From Stenotrophobium sp040387055 (lineage in GTDB: Bacteria > Pseudomonadota > Gammaproteobacteria > Nevskiales > Nevskiaceae), in assembly GCA_040387055.1 (NCBI GenBank), contig JAZKEM010000040.1, forward strand, positions 1 through 64,000: a stretch of 64,000 bases of DNA. The letters are read 5' to 3'. Positions 34,901-42,500 of this stretch are shown here, piece by piece. Under the pieces are notes generated by a model, which was not told the DNA's origin, did not search any database, and was given only the letters and a program-made list of their open reading frames with translations. A program made the position numbers and the translations under genes. The stretch's first letter is position 1; each line of letters opens with the position of its first letter.

Positions 34901-36082
34901 TTCGCTTACTTCAATGCCGCGTGCAGATGGCAGAGTCGCATCATCGAAAGCTGATTCGACATTGGCTTGCGCCGTTGCGTCATCGGCCTCTCGCTTCTGA
35001 AGATCGGTGAATTCTTTCTGCAGCGATTTGGCTTTGCCCGGCGATTGCTCAACCTTTTCATTGAGCGCTGCATCTTGGCGAGCTTGCTGCTGATCACCCA
35101 CGGCAGCCGCGGCATCAGGATTAAGGCCAACTGCTTTCGTCAGTGCGCCAGCACCAGGCTGCTGCGCAGCTTGTGCAACGTCGGCAATGTCTGCATTGCG
35201 CTGCGCTGCGATTGGATCAACTTTGTTTTGCTTTTCGCGTGGCGTGAAACCGGAAGCGGCACCACCAAACACACCGCCACCGATGCCACCAGCAAGGCCC
35301 GACATAACGTAGTCGTTAGTTGCATCGTCGCCGGTTAGTTCTTGGCCAGCGCCGTAACGCTCGAGTCCAGTCTGTGCGACTTCTGTAACGCCTTCGCCTG
35401 CAGCCGACTTCAGCGCTTCCTTGCCCATGTGGGCAAGACGGCTTTCACCCGGGGCAAGATCGCGGCCCAGCATCTTCGCAAGGCCTTCTTCGGTGACTTT
35501 GCCACCGGATTTGAGAATGTTCTTCGCAATGATTGCTTCAGGACCAAGCGCCAACTCGAGTGCGGTCGCTGGAAGCGCACCAGTCAGTGCGCGGCCCTTG
35601 TCATCAATGCCTTCTTCATCTTGACCCTGACGGATGCCGCCATATTCCTGCGCGAACGTCGGGACCAATCCGCCAGCGATACCACCAAGGATTGCACCGC
35701 GACCGCCACCGATTCGTGAGCCAAGCTTTGCACCGGCAGCAACGCCGGCCATGTTGATACCAAGCTGCGGAGCCATTTCGGCAATCGCTTGCTTCGCGAA
35801 CGTGCCCGGGTTGTCCTTGATGCCCTGAATGTCAGTGACGAGGGCAGGGTTACGCGCTGCAAGGTCTTCACCGTAGTGCTGAATGCCAGAGGCAATGCCG
35901 CCAACATCGGTGACGTCTTTGAGCGCACGTCCGGTCGAACCGATGACGTTGCCGACAGAGCGTTTGATTGATGTGCCGACGACACTAGGCTTTTCGTACC
36001 CGGCCGCAAACGGATCTGCGATCCCTTCGTTGTTCTCGCTTACTGCGCCGGAAACTTTGAAGGGATCGAAGATGTCAGCCAT
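22973..36082 (-). CDS. Giant polyvalent virion protein (4369 aa)
   Basis: A single frame of 13.1 kb. Domains by approximate residue: hydrophobic Gly/Ala-rich segments (105-155, 260-285), suited to membrane passage; ParB-like nuclease (720-830, VVDGHHQWLA); cytosine-C5 methyltransferase-like (1590-1760, SLFDLSGEWSKPW, ACPCTDFASSG, ALENPVGRI); adenine-N6 methyltransferase-like (2690-2850, VLEPSAGMGHI, IIMNPPFSDG); zincin-like helix (about 2965, HEIGEH); ADP-ribosyltransferase (3100-3215, VYHGTDSDFDAF, EQIKSASGNRGTF); phosphoribosyltransferase (3270-3430, YLIVDDTQTIGGTL); PLxRFG-type segment (about 3710, APLMRFGEYS); more hydrophobic helices near 3870 and 4090. This matches the polyvalent proteins described by Iyer and Aravind and the giant protein of Bcep22-like phages. 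Such proteins are thought to enter the host with the DNA and counter defences. Last gene of the late operon. Confidence 0.9.
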   Translation of the reverse strand: MADIFDPFKVSGAVSENNEGIADPFAAGYEKPSVVGTSIKRSVGNVIGSTGRALKDVTDVGGIASGIQHYGEDLAARNPALVTDIQGIKDNPGTFAKQAIAEMAPQLGINMAGVAAGAKLGSRIGGGRGAILGGIAGGLVPTFAQEYGGIRQGQDEEGIDDKGRALTGALPATALELALGPEAIIAKNILKSGGKVTEEGLAKMLGRDLAPGESRLAHMGKEALKSAAGEGVTEVAQTGLERYGAGQELTGDDATNDYVMSGLAGGIGGGVFGGAASGFTPREKQNKVDPIAAQRNADIADVAQAAQQPGAGALTKAVGLNPDAAAAVGDQQQARQDAALNEKVEQSPGKAKSLQKEFTDLQKREADDATAQANVESAFDDATLPSARGIEVSEVPSSNITLDSGDRFKQPTAEGIEVGTVQAEDAGQMPGVQAQLALPAPARDMVVGPDGAARRATFAENASAQQQRAEADLISGRPTGIKAPPSEVRNPKDNQPWKSYLGASAFLKKMDDGDQFAVSRVEKGQFVLARKEAVNGEQINASKVAPAGNGRQSDNASTGAANSQAELRNTAQRIGDDAARTGSGNAAPASVGVTKSQQPNPLIASDISRPDGSPFPTKIAATGARAKGGQKETHTIHPVEGGFVLRPNAAPISNEVKANVPQQNQQQQEAAISTGEGQQASAQEKAPVVPASEGTGNRSDVNSDEPEFKQFAKESGTLGVPRAEMPQVKAEHRGALVNFLKGRGISHEQEEVAPETLKATQAEYSPSKVEKAKNFEGGDRSILISSDNHVVDGHHQWLAKADSKEPVKVIRLDSPIKDLLPLVKEFPSSTKDESSASKGQDVRKAADLTKAAHEFAASNPEVQKAASSRTAFDEALPEALNQWYNDTVDGPTKAKDHKFLKEVLTAQKTLNDESWRENIFNETRKRVGLPAHDSKGKGQIRTLLDPSAIGLDDDWKGKQFKVGEWEGGSGFKRATRPVAENNPDPDLDSNDFPPTFKDAHEVEKAFGLPFSTRPEPKEKVKGKAATTQAQKSPVQNGKKLTPSDDARLKDQSYHDKLREMANEAGWATVGGRILRGPDNEVSGRTTWVPHAPWFAEFARGVKLPGSDYGVRQAVTKALDGKPLTASEKRAIQWMLDFVDSGRAEDAAFDAANSVDPFDPTLADHLEAAGADASNEDDLQIAALTAQAHDIDADATEEAAIRHQDDDAGYRRALEEIVNGTESKQNQSAETLRSGSGVREGSQSQGSRQHSEANSEGQGSSGQVDLFGAAPVKEQALADAQRAKDAQRNGTKDVPADIDGGLFSNQQKQTDLVDESDLAERTKANIAGETQARASLIILRDMLDAGSDTMNDGQFSPSITEQASQLSDRITAALDNGDDLISIHSDAVETVSEWLKNDDAGEATNELRGILKALGASSIAPPATSANGEQSPTLKALQANLENLTTKRERMQTQHMQKYRDGSATRAQTTTYNARSSDLNEQIQEVRDQIRALESASNVKTAPEHNAYPTEGASEADLKKIAAEFSDAQESMINGDDQVTHVFDAPKKSEIVRLNDKVKVHVSKHGWMTPAEAKQKIKEWKQHAEKQGKENRSENSQKVVLSLFDLSGEWSKPWEEAGYQVYRFDIQDDAEVGDVTNFSADFFGDWFGDFEGQDIHAILAACPCTDFASSGARHFAAKDSDGRTVSSVKLVHQTLATIEYFKPAVWALENPVGRIESLGGLPPWRTSFDPYNFGDTYTKKTLLWGRFDGDMPIAPVEPVEGSKMHTQYGGKSQATKNARSVTPEGFAYAFFMANNAVDNPVQAVAGKYDRLDRSAIKDALDAGITPKEIDSIVEDFYYQDLDDDAANKALREAVEAKKPNEDPVEAKIEAAEKSGVVLNDSDKNAIRMAFKKADELQRKANGIVGRSSDPMNKGNAFPLGVGFTKMTKRKEQAIDSSVKKAGIAVGIYKQAESLEAQANSLLAGKGTSADIARRAEAKEKSKIEIVRKILNLKKGDKIAGMNVERVTFGAGKQPVSFTISGEGIVKGVHDKIDIAKTFFGGDRDELRKVVDQVRAETTETESNAAVETAPDSAFKTADETIAALRDGTATVEQYRSAFTALIDNVASVKAELAGKNKDALYDLIGGRGYGREYKKPELVDQVYQAFVRSFALGKEYGPTGYMMAPGALERHEAAKLKALTELVNGQSAESLAEYAADMKKKREEFASQRAARVESIKSPKTLEDFYAFMRFHTGEGKKHRDARLMLTPEQREAYDALSAEKSRSTRKVQKDESREIRVAGQKVDAEIIATKHTKKLHDLFVVRLGERVPREDYDTLNTAAKRMGGYYSSFRGAGAIAGFQFTDRPTAEAFVKLANGDATAANETAQTRRDAFQDDRSQTAVERLTEMADALEERADESLNADRKTNTNRRAAMASRAEANANASKALAKTMRNIAKAVESGKAKFLDRVRQKTQVELLTTTINTAKDDELRAKYDSYGEQLKHKGEPATSDTVEFATFPSFTMYRSDLASLARQLEDVDGLKLISTRLLKVADDVSDEYTKFAKANWEKVSPYTINDGKPAVIPTREAAETAIRRSGLLGKAIVMPLGRGKNAIVMSPSEAIGRGIWKGDGDKRISLVHEIGNEIVTKLKGRKDVPAPWQFVSASDKLKTLARMGIETPAEYRSALREFIGLREQAAEPDKIKQMERAMVGRRNDGLDFFPTPETTADEMVDAAGIEPGMRVLEPSAGMGHIADRIRAAGVEPDVVEMSGDRRELLEAKGFNVVGSDTMDLKPETAGQYDRIIMNPPFSDGRDMQHVRHAYDLLKPEGRLIAIMGEGAFFRDNKQAREFREWLESVGGTDEKLAEGTFEDPTLPVNTSVNARMVVIEKPAGETPEFRMSPSYNTVQQSTTAEVLKALNDKLGAAGVKSLMDRGILNIVQSADDLPSTMRAKMSSQIAGRVRGLYDGKAAYIVADNIEASEAISIVLHEIGEHYGLKQMLGADQYSKLLNDVRRMRAAGNPIVRSAWNRVERNYKNITPGSDRFVREVIAHVGESAEASSAPWFQRVMQAIRQFLWSKGFKFIKLDHNDLRAMVSASLRKAMAGMNAATAEAGQSLKESNIKQTDTPAFKKWFGASKVIDANGEPLIVYHGTDSDFDAFDKKRQREGRLGKGFYFTSSPEEAKVYGKNVIPVYLQIDRLYNGRTRETIGSGKTHGIEYSLTKGGGRVFLVQGSEQIKSASGNRGTFNPNDSRIDFSLKGKYGSDRADWNGFPPVHRMQPLGAAQKHADYVAAKAGDPAAAYRVAHDLLDDKKLEELSKALGDSSPTVVPVQSVEATGRNMLPRAYAELLGQKLGLPVDENIMQSVRAFHTNANAYERIASQPAFDGDVKKGGNYLIVDDTQTIGGTLANLRGHIEANGGHVILASALTGHESTADITLRPAMRDKLLAKHGAKLDDYLHENFGFGIDQLTQGEAGHLAAAPSLDAVRDRIAEGRRTLGLEDDQSADRSGQESGQVLGKDEPMYSLADARAPEAIGDIRQRIGDMLDNRRTFNRWWHETVGTQYHKAQVDKDYGRVYNRTQEYLTDVSRFALGAADLASDILPKFESFSDLTKSGASPRELKPVADAIFRGTLEDQKHYTESELRDRFNLNPKQIRLYQQARTAINKSLSDVAITDMVKLARPNISDAVAREAAAAGSMRAARNLLVNSAPALADDFDQKIGRVNQLISEGYAPLMRFGEYSLHVTDKAGETVYFSMFENAADRNRMERLMQEQYPDALIKSGVVNDETYQMFKGMTPETLELFAGVTGMDKDDAFQQYLKLAKNNRSALKRLIHRKGIEGYNPDLKRVLAQFITSNARAASSGLHMGEMTKAWEAIPKEKGDVQKQAGRLIQYIQNPREEAQGLRSFLFFNFLGGSVASAMVNMTQPVTMSMPYLSQWGAGSAAKELAAGMKIAMQRPEAISDAGLRAAMQRAIKDGTVEPHQIHELTAASMRSEGDWGKFDKARELGNKGLFIWGRMFSLAEQFNRRSTFAAAYQIGRKLSGEQLAAARATDAYDFAAKAVHETQGVYNRGNRPNWARGAVGATVFTFKQYSISYLEFVKRLPRKQQLMTLGVLVLSAGVNGFPGAEDLDDLIDTIAQGLGLSWNTKEERNKAISAVITPIFGQGATEFAQSGVSTFLPIDVAGRMGMGNLIPGTGIGLKSQNDKGREFAEAVGPIGGLAKNYGKSAADLLSGDISGAVKSAMPNALQNAINGYQMAQLGYARDDKGRRVIDTTTADAVSKAIGFNPRKVAVESRAVEIKRQDIDLNRATSSEIAEEWAQGIFEHDQDKVNKARAKLMRWNAKNPDSRILIAPSSIQQRVKQMTMTRAQRFIKSAPKGMRAEVSDALKDQ

Positions 36083-37606
36083 TTATTGCCCGTAGGTGCG
36101 TTGGTAATACGCTTTGAGCTGGTCATCAGACTGTCCCTTATTACGTGGGTCAGCTTTTGCCGCTGCGAGGAACTTGTCTAATGTTGGAGCTTCTTGGCCC
36201 CCTGAACCCATAGCGGGCTGAGCGGCGCCAGACGGGGGCGTCAGCCACTTTTTATTTTCAGAGTCGTAGAGGCTGTCCGCCATGATCGGCTGACCAAACG
36301 AATCAGTGCCAGCCACGCTGCGAACACGCTGAAGTGATGCTTCGCGTGGATCTTTGCCAAGACCAATGAGCGCCTGACGCTCGAGTACGCGACGTGCATC
36401 CGATCCAAGGTTTTGATCAGACAGTTGATCAATGATCGACTGTTGACGCTGAGCGTTCTTGTTTTGCAGGCCTTGTGCGATCGCTTGCTCGCCACCAAGA
36501 GCGTTTTGCGTTTTCGCCTGCTGGTCATTCAGGCGTAGTTCCTGCTCTTGCTCCGGCGTACGAATGAAGTCTTTATTCGGCGCACGACCAGCCGCATCAG
36601 CGGCGCGACCTTCGAAATCCGTTGCAGCGGCGAGTAGCTGACGCTGAGTGCGACCGCCCTTAACAAGGCCAACACTGCCCGCAGAGATACGCGCGTTACG
36701 TGCAGAATCGTTGAGTGCATTGCGTTGTGCGATCTGATTCTCGCTGGACGTGCTGGCTGCCAAGTCGACTGACTGGCGAGCGCGAGCGTCCAAACTTTGC
36801 TGCTGGCTTTGATTCACGAAGTCTTGGGTGCGTTTCAAATCTTGCTCGTTGCCAATGACCGATACGCCACCGCCTTTCTTTGCAGCGTTGAATTCAACGC
36901 CACCGGCAATCGGCTGATCACTGAACGTGTTGCCATTGCGATACACGCCAGAACTAGCGCCATCAGCGCCAGGCGCATCATCTTGTGCAGAAACTGCACG
37001 CGGATCATTCGGCAGATTCGTTGGTCTTGCGATAGACGCAGGGTTTGGCAGAGGCGCTGCAATACCTTGCTGTGCTGGGTTGTCATTCGCACGCAGGATG
37101 GATCCGAACGATTGAATGGGCTCAGCGCCACCGAAGCCACGAGCGACATTCACCGCACCTGTGCCGATATCGAGTACGCCAGCGCCTACGTCAGAGACCA
37201 CGCCAGCCGTGCGAGCGGCGACGTCTTTAAAACCATTTTCACCAACAGTCTTAGGATCCAGCCCCAAGCGGTTGTAGTAGTCCTCGGTTGGGCGGCTGAA
37301 TGCGTCAATCGATGATCCAATCGCGGCCGCAGGGATTACACCTGCAGCTATGCCGCCTCCAACTCGACTAATGCGAGTCGCTTTATTCAGCGCGCCGACT
37401 TTGGGTGGCGTTGCTGGTCGTGCAGTATTTGCGGCTGAAGGCGCTGCGGCACGTTGCTGAGCCAGTGATTGCTCTGCAGCGACAGAATCAGCGGTGCGCA
37501 TCTGCGCAAGGCGCTGTTGAGTCTGAGCATCAATCGCAGGGCGAACACCTGTGCGCGCTTTACGCTGTGCTGAGTCAGATTGATAAAGCAGATCATCAAT
37601 GGCCAT
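36083..37606 (-). CDS. Probable internal virion protein
   Basis: The product is 507 aa: a helical charged N-terminus, a hydrophobic Gly/Ala segment (about 80-100, RVGGGIAAGVIPAAAIGSS), a second one near 135-165, then a long Gln/Ala/Arg-rich helical region (270-430). The start abuts the giant protein gene on one side and follows a coiled-coil protein on the other. Composition and place suit an ejection or internal core protein. No known family. Confidence 0.65.
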   Translation of the reverse strand: MAIDDLLYQSDSAQRKARTGVRPAIDAQTQQRLAQMRTADSVAAEQSLAQQRAAAPSAANTARPATPPKVGALNKATRISRVGGGIAAGVIPAAAIGSSIDAFSRPTEDYYNRLGLDPKTVGENGFKDVAARTAGVVSDVGAGVLDIGTGAVNVARGFGGAEPIQSFGSILRANDNPAQQGIAAPLPNPASIARPTNLPNDPRAVSAQDDAPGADGASSGVYRNGNTFSDQPIAGGVEFNAAKKGGGVSVIGNEQDLKRTQDFVNQSQQQSLDARARQSVDLAASTSSENQIAQRNALNDSARNARISAGSVGLVKGGRTQRQLLAAATDFEGRAADAAGRAPNKDFIRTPEQEQELRLNDQQAKTQNALGGEQAIAQGLQNKNAQRQQSIIDQLSDQNLGSDARRVLERQALIGLGKDPREASLQRVRSVAGTDSFGQPIMADSLYDSENKKWLTPPSGAAQPAMGSGGQEAPTLDKFLAAAKADPRNKGQSDDQLKAYYQRTYGQ

Positions 37607-37630
37607 CGTTGTGCTCCAAATGTTTCATAG

Positions 37631-39508
37631 TTACGGCCCGCCAATAACCGGCGGTTCTCCTTCGCCACCGTCGACGCTGTAGCCGACAGAGAGCCCGTAG
37701 TTGTAATCGGCAGAGGTCGATACGCCCATCGTTGCCGAAATGTTGAGTGCTGAAAGCGTGCCGACTGCGAGCTGTCCAGCGACTTGCGCGATACCTTTCT
37801 GCGCTTCAACAGCCAGCGACGCTGACCGTGCAGCACCTTCAGAAATGCCGCGCGCGTTCTCGATGGCGACACTGGCTTGCGCGCGTGAGGAATCTGTTTG
37901 AGCTGCATACGCGGCAATGGCAGAGCGAGTTGTGTCACTGACAGCGCCAGACTGCGCGACGTACATGCGGACCTTGCCGTCGTAGACAGATCCAAGAGTT
38001 TGGATCTCCTGCGCCTTTGCTGAAATGCGCTCGCGCACTGCACTGAGACGCGCCTGATAGCCTTCGAGCTTCAGGCGTTCACCATCCATCTGCGTCTGAA
38101 TCGGCTTCAGCGTTGCATCAATGGTGCTGCCGTACGCGCGCACACGTTCGGCATAAGCCGATACCGACGTTTTGTAAATGTCAGCCTTGGCATTCTGAGC
38201 GCGAACCTTCTCGCCCCACGCCTGATACTCGGACGATTTAGCTTGTACCTGTGCTGAGAATCCTTCGATCTCTGCACGATACAAACCGACCTGGGCGGTC
38301 TTCATGTCGACCTTGGCGCGCACTGCTTCAATGCGTGCCTTGAAGATGCCAATCTTTAGTTCTTGAGCACGGACACGCTCAGAATAAATCCGGATACGCT
38401 GCTCATTCACATCGCCAACAAGCCGCATTGCTTCAAGCTTGCTGCGATAGATATTGAGCTTCTGATCGTTTTCCTGAAACTTCAGGCGGTGCAGCTCTAC
38501 CTTGACGTTAAAGCCCGAAATCTTCGCGTTGAACAGCGAAACTTCAGCGTTGAAATATTCAAGCGTCAGGCGAGCCGTAAGCTCTGCGGCCTGCATTCTG
38601 CGGGCAGACGACTGATTGAACAGATCAATGAGCTGACCTTCGAGCACCAAGCCTTGCTGCACAGCAGCGCGAAGATTCTCGGACTTCTGTTCGTGAATGC
38701 GAACCATGATGTCGCGATTGATCGTGCTGACTGCATCTTGGTTGCGCTGGCGGACCTCATCGATGCGGCGATTAAGCTCGCCTTGAGGCATTGAGAATCC
38801 GCGTGCTGACCATTCTTCAGTGACTTCTTGCACAGCCTTGCGAGCGGTGATGTCTTCACGTGAACGCGCACGATCAAAGAGCGCCGTTTCAACTTCTGGC
38901 GGGAATCCAGCCCCGCCGGAGAGCATCGACTGAATGGCATCTTTTGCGCTGGTCTGCAGTTGATACGGATTCTCGGTGTACGAGAAATTCACCGCAGGGA
39001 CGCTGGCGGGTGCTAATGGAACAAGCCCGGTGAACGTCGGCACCGTGAGTATTGGTGCAGCCGGAATATTCAACGTCGTCAGCGACGGCGCAGTCAGCGA
39101 TGCGATGGCCGGCGCATTGGGGACATCGACGGTGTAGTCGATTGCAGGAGCACTCGGCGCTACGGCCGACAGGGCAGTCGGTGCACCTGAAAGGTCCAGC
39201 TCCGGCGCCAAGTCCGTGAATTCTGGTGCGTCAGGTAATGACGTGAAGATCGGAAGCGTTACAGCATCAGGATCCGTGATCGCATCGAATTCGACTTCTA
39301 AGTCTGGATCTTCCGGTGGTTCCGGCAGCGTGAAGTCGATGTCGAGTTCTGGGAATGTCGGGAGCGTTACAGTCGGCGCATCGGGCAAGGTAATGCCAGA
39401 CAGCGTTACCAATGCCGTTTGTGCAGTGGAAAACGCCGAGGCTCCTAGGCCATAAAGCGTTTCGTAGCCGCCGTTGACGATTTCGCTGACATCTTCATAG
39501 ATCGACAT
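37631..39508 (-). CDS. Long coiled-coil virion protein
   Basis: The product is 625 aa. Residues 35-190 are Pro/Ala/Thr-rich with many PDAP- and PSAPA-like turns. About 205-590 are almost wholly helical, with a recurring unit of the form (I/L)(Y/F)RxxxExxRxxV and lengths in multiples of 7 (for example IYRSKLEAMRLVGDVNEQ, IFKARIEAVRAKVDMKTA, LYRAEIEGFSAQVQAK). The C-terminus is Gly-rich. A fibrous or trans-envelope channel part is plausible; no family assigned. Confidence 0.65.
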   Translation of the reverse strand: MSIYEDVSEIVNGGYETLYGLGASAFSTAQTALVTLSGITLPDAPTVTLPTFPELDIDFTLPEPPEDPDLEVEFDAITDPDAVTLPIFTSLPDAPEFTDLAPELDLSGAPTALSAVAPSAPAIDYTVDVPNAPAIASLTAPSLTTLNIPAAPILTVPTFTGLVPLAPASVPAVNFSYTENPYQLQTSAKDAIQSMLSGGAGFPPEVETALFDRARSREDITARKAVQEVTEEWSARGFSMPQGELNRRIDEVRQRNQDAVSTINRDIMVRIHEQKSENLRAAVQQGLVLEGQLIDLFNQSSARRMQAAELTARLTLEYFNAEVSLFNAKISGFNVKVELHRLKFQENDQKLNIYRSKLEAMRLVGDVNEQRIRIYSERVRAQELKIGIFKARIEAVRAKVDMKTAQVGLYRAEIEGFSAQVQAKSSEYQAWGEKVRAQNAKADIYKTSVSAYAERVRAYGSTIDATLKPIQTQMDGERLKLEGYQARLSAVRERISAKAQEIQTLGSVYDGKVRMYVAQSGAVSDTTRSAIAAYAAQTDSSRAQASVAIENARGISEGAARSASLAVEAQKGIAQVAGQLAVGTLSALNISATMGVSTSADYNYGLSVGYSVDGGEGEPPVIGGP

Positions 39509-42500
39509 TTATATTCTCCGGCTCAGTTCAAGCATCTGCAGATGGATGGCTTCGAACTCAAAGTCAGCGCCGTTCACGTTCATCAACTCAAATTGCCAGT
39601 GGCGTGATGCCAGGCCTTTCCCGAGATTTATCTTTGCTTCGGTGGCGGTTCCATTTACTGGCTTGTTACAGCGATACCAGTATTCGCTTCTTTCGCCTTC
39701 GTGCTCCACAGTAACTTTGAGCACCAAATCACCGTTTGCGGTGTAGCCGATGTGCGCCTCGAGTGGTCGTTTGATCTGTGCGGATCCAAAGTCCATGTCA
39801 CCCGTGCGAATGCTGGCGGCAATCTCTGCGCCTTGGTCATCATCGCCTTCGAGCAGGAACAGACCAGCGTCAGAGACCGCGTAATAGCGATCACCCAAAC
39901 GACACATCGAATCGAAGTTCCAATTCTGATATTCAGATGGAGCGCCAGATTCGGTATTGACCACCCAAGCTGCGTACGGCTGGCCTTCGATGAACAGCAC
40001 TGCATCAATGTTCGCGATATCGCTGATGGACAGTGACGCACGAAGCATTGCGCTGACTGAATCGTCGAGCTGCGGGTGATCGATCAGGAAAGCCGTCTTC
40101 GTCATCTGCAGCGAGAGCAGTTGATCCAGCTCAGCCATGCTGAGAGCCGAAAGCTGCTGAATCATGCGCGTGACCATCGCGCTATCCGCATGGATCAAAT
40201 CACCAAGCAGAAGGCCAAGGATCGTGCGTGTGTCGTCGCTTGCTTCGATGATTGACTGCAGCGACAGGACGCCGCCGGTATTCTCAATCAAGTACAGCGA
40301 CAGGATGCTTCCGACTGGCGTGCTGAATTCGTCGCTGTCTGTTGAAACAACAGCAAGATATCTTTCGCCAAAGGTAACAACGCACCTGCGCTGAACCGCG
40401 CCGCCCAAAAAGTCAGGCCGCTGGTCTGGAATGTCTTCTTTAGGCTGATACGTCTCGCCATCCACTAAGTAAATTACAAGCGCATTCTCGGGATCAGTGC
40501 TGAGCGCGGTGCCGGTGGCGAGATACGGGAACAACCGCGAGTAGCTGAGGCCACGATACTCGGCACCAGACGTCGGCCATGAATCATTTACCTTCGTGAA
40601 AGTGTCGCCATCACGTCGATACACGATGACATCCGGCAGTACGTTTGCTGGGTCAGACGGCAAATTCGAAACAGCAAGATAGTTGCCATCAGCCGACCAT
40701 GTCGGGGTGACGACGTTGTCCAGCGAATCTGGGGCGATATCAGGATACAGCGCCGTAAAATCATCGCCATCTCGCTTGAAGATTGTCAGCTTGTCGGTGC
40801 CGTAACCTCCTACCGCGAGGTAAGTGCCATCTGGGCTCCACGCATGCTCTGAAGCAAAATTCGGCGCAGTGTAGGACGGTGTTGGCAATTTATTGAATAC
40901 ATCGCCGGTTCTCTTGTAGACAAACAGGCTCGCTTCACTGTCATCAACTGTCGCAGATAAGTAAGTGCTATCAGGGCTCCACGCGAGTTCTGCGCAGTAG
41001 CTGGATGCCTGAATATCAGGAGCATCAGGAAGGCGGATGAAGCTGTCGCCATCACGCTTGTAAATTGCGAGTCGAGTATCACCGCCACCAGAAACAGCCA
41101 GGTAATTTCCGTCTGGGGAAATCTTTGCGTGATACAAATCATAGATCCCTACATCAGATGGAGCAGGGGACAGGCAATCTGCAAGCTCGACGAACGAATC
41201 AACAACACGCTTAAACACGCGCACTGGCGGAACCGCGTTATTGACCGCAGTCACAAGGAAAGCATCGCCAGCGGCAAAGCTTGGCGGGCAGAATCCGTTT
41301 CCGGCGAATCCGCCAGTCGTAAAATCGGCGATGTGCGTTACAGGATTCGGTGAAGGCTCTGGTGGTTCTGGCTCTTCACCGAATGTGCGATAGAAACTCA
41401 GAATCGCTTGTGAATCGTTTTTCCATACAGCGCCAAATGCAGCTTGGCCAAACGCTGCGAAGGTATCGAAGATGCTACCGCTAGGACGCGTCTCAGGTAG
41501 TTCACTTCTACGCACGAAACCATCATTGACGGTGTAGATGCCCAGAGTTTGCGACGAGTCTCCACCATTGAAGCCACTGGCAAATAATGGAAAGGCAGGA
41601 GAGAAGCTGGTCGTGCGGCCGCTGTTAGCTGCTTCTGGCGCTGGATCTCCGATGCGAGTGAAGTTGTCACCATCACGAGAGTAAACGAGCACCGGTGATG
41701 AGCCGCCAGAATTGCCGACAGCAACGTACACACCATCAGGACTCCACGAAGGGAATAATCCCGTGTATCCATCCGGCTGTTCATCAATCGTATCCAGCGC
41801 TTCAAAGTTATCGTCTGTGCGCTTGAGGATCGCAAGCCAATCAGCATCAACATCGCTATAGCCAGCTACTGCGAGGTAAACACCATCTGGGCTCCATGCC
41901 ATATCCACTGCGACGGCATCGGCTGGATATGGCGGAATATCCAATTTCGTGAACGCATCATCAGTGCGTTTGAACACAATCAGGCTGCCGCCTGCATCAG
42001 CGCACGAGGCTGCTAGATACGTGCCGTCTGGGCTCCAAGCTAAGCCACCGGAGTAGCTATACGTTGCGCTGACGTCAGGACCATCGATGCGATTGAAGAA
42101 TGAACCACTGCGCTTGTAGAGCAGTAGGCCGGTATCAGGCGAGCCGTCTTGAAGAGCTACAGCCAGATAGTTTCCGTCAGGGCTCAGTACTGCATTGACG
42201 AAAGACGATGATGTGATCGAGTCGACTGGCGGATATAGCGAGTTAGCGATCGCGGTGTATGACGTCGCATTCTTTCTGAAGATCTTGACGTATGGTACTT
42301 CACCAATGCCCAAAGCCACGAACTCATCATCATTCGAAAAGCTGGGCGGATAAAAGGTGTCTGCAGGAACATTGAAGTCGCGCAGATGCTCAATGAAGTA
42401 TCCAGACGGATCAGGTGCTGGCGCAACAAAAGCCGATCCCAGATCTTCCAGTGTCGGGGCCATTTGGCCAGCACCCAAGATCTCAGGCGAGACATTGCCG

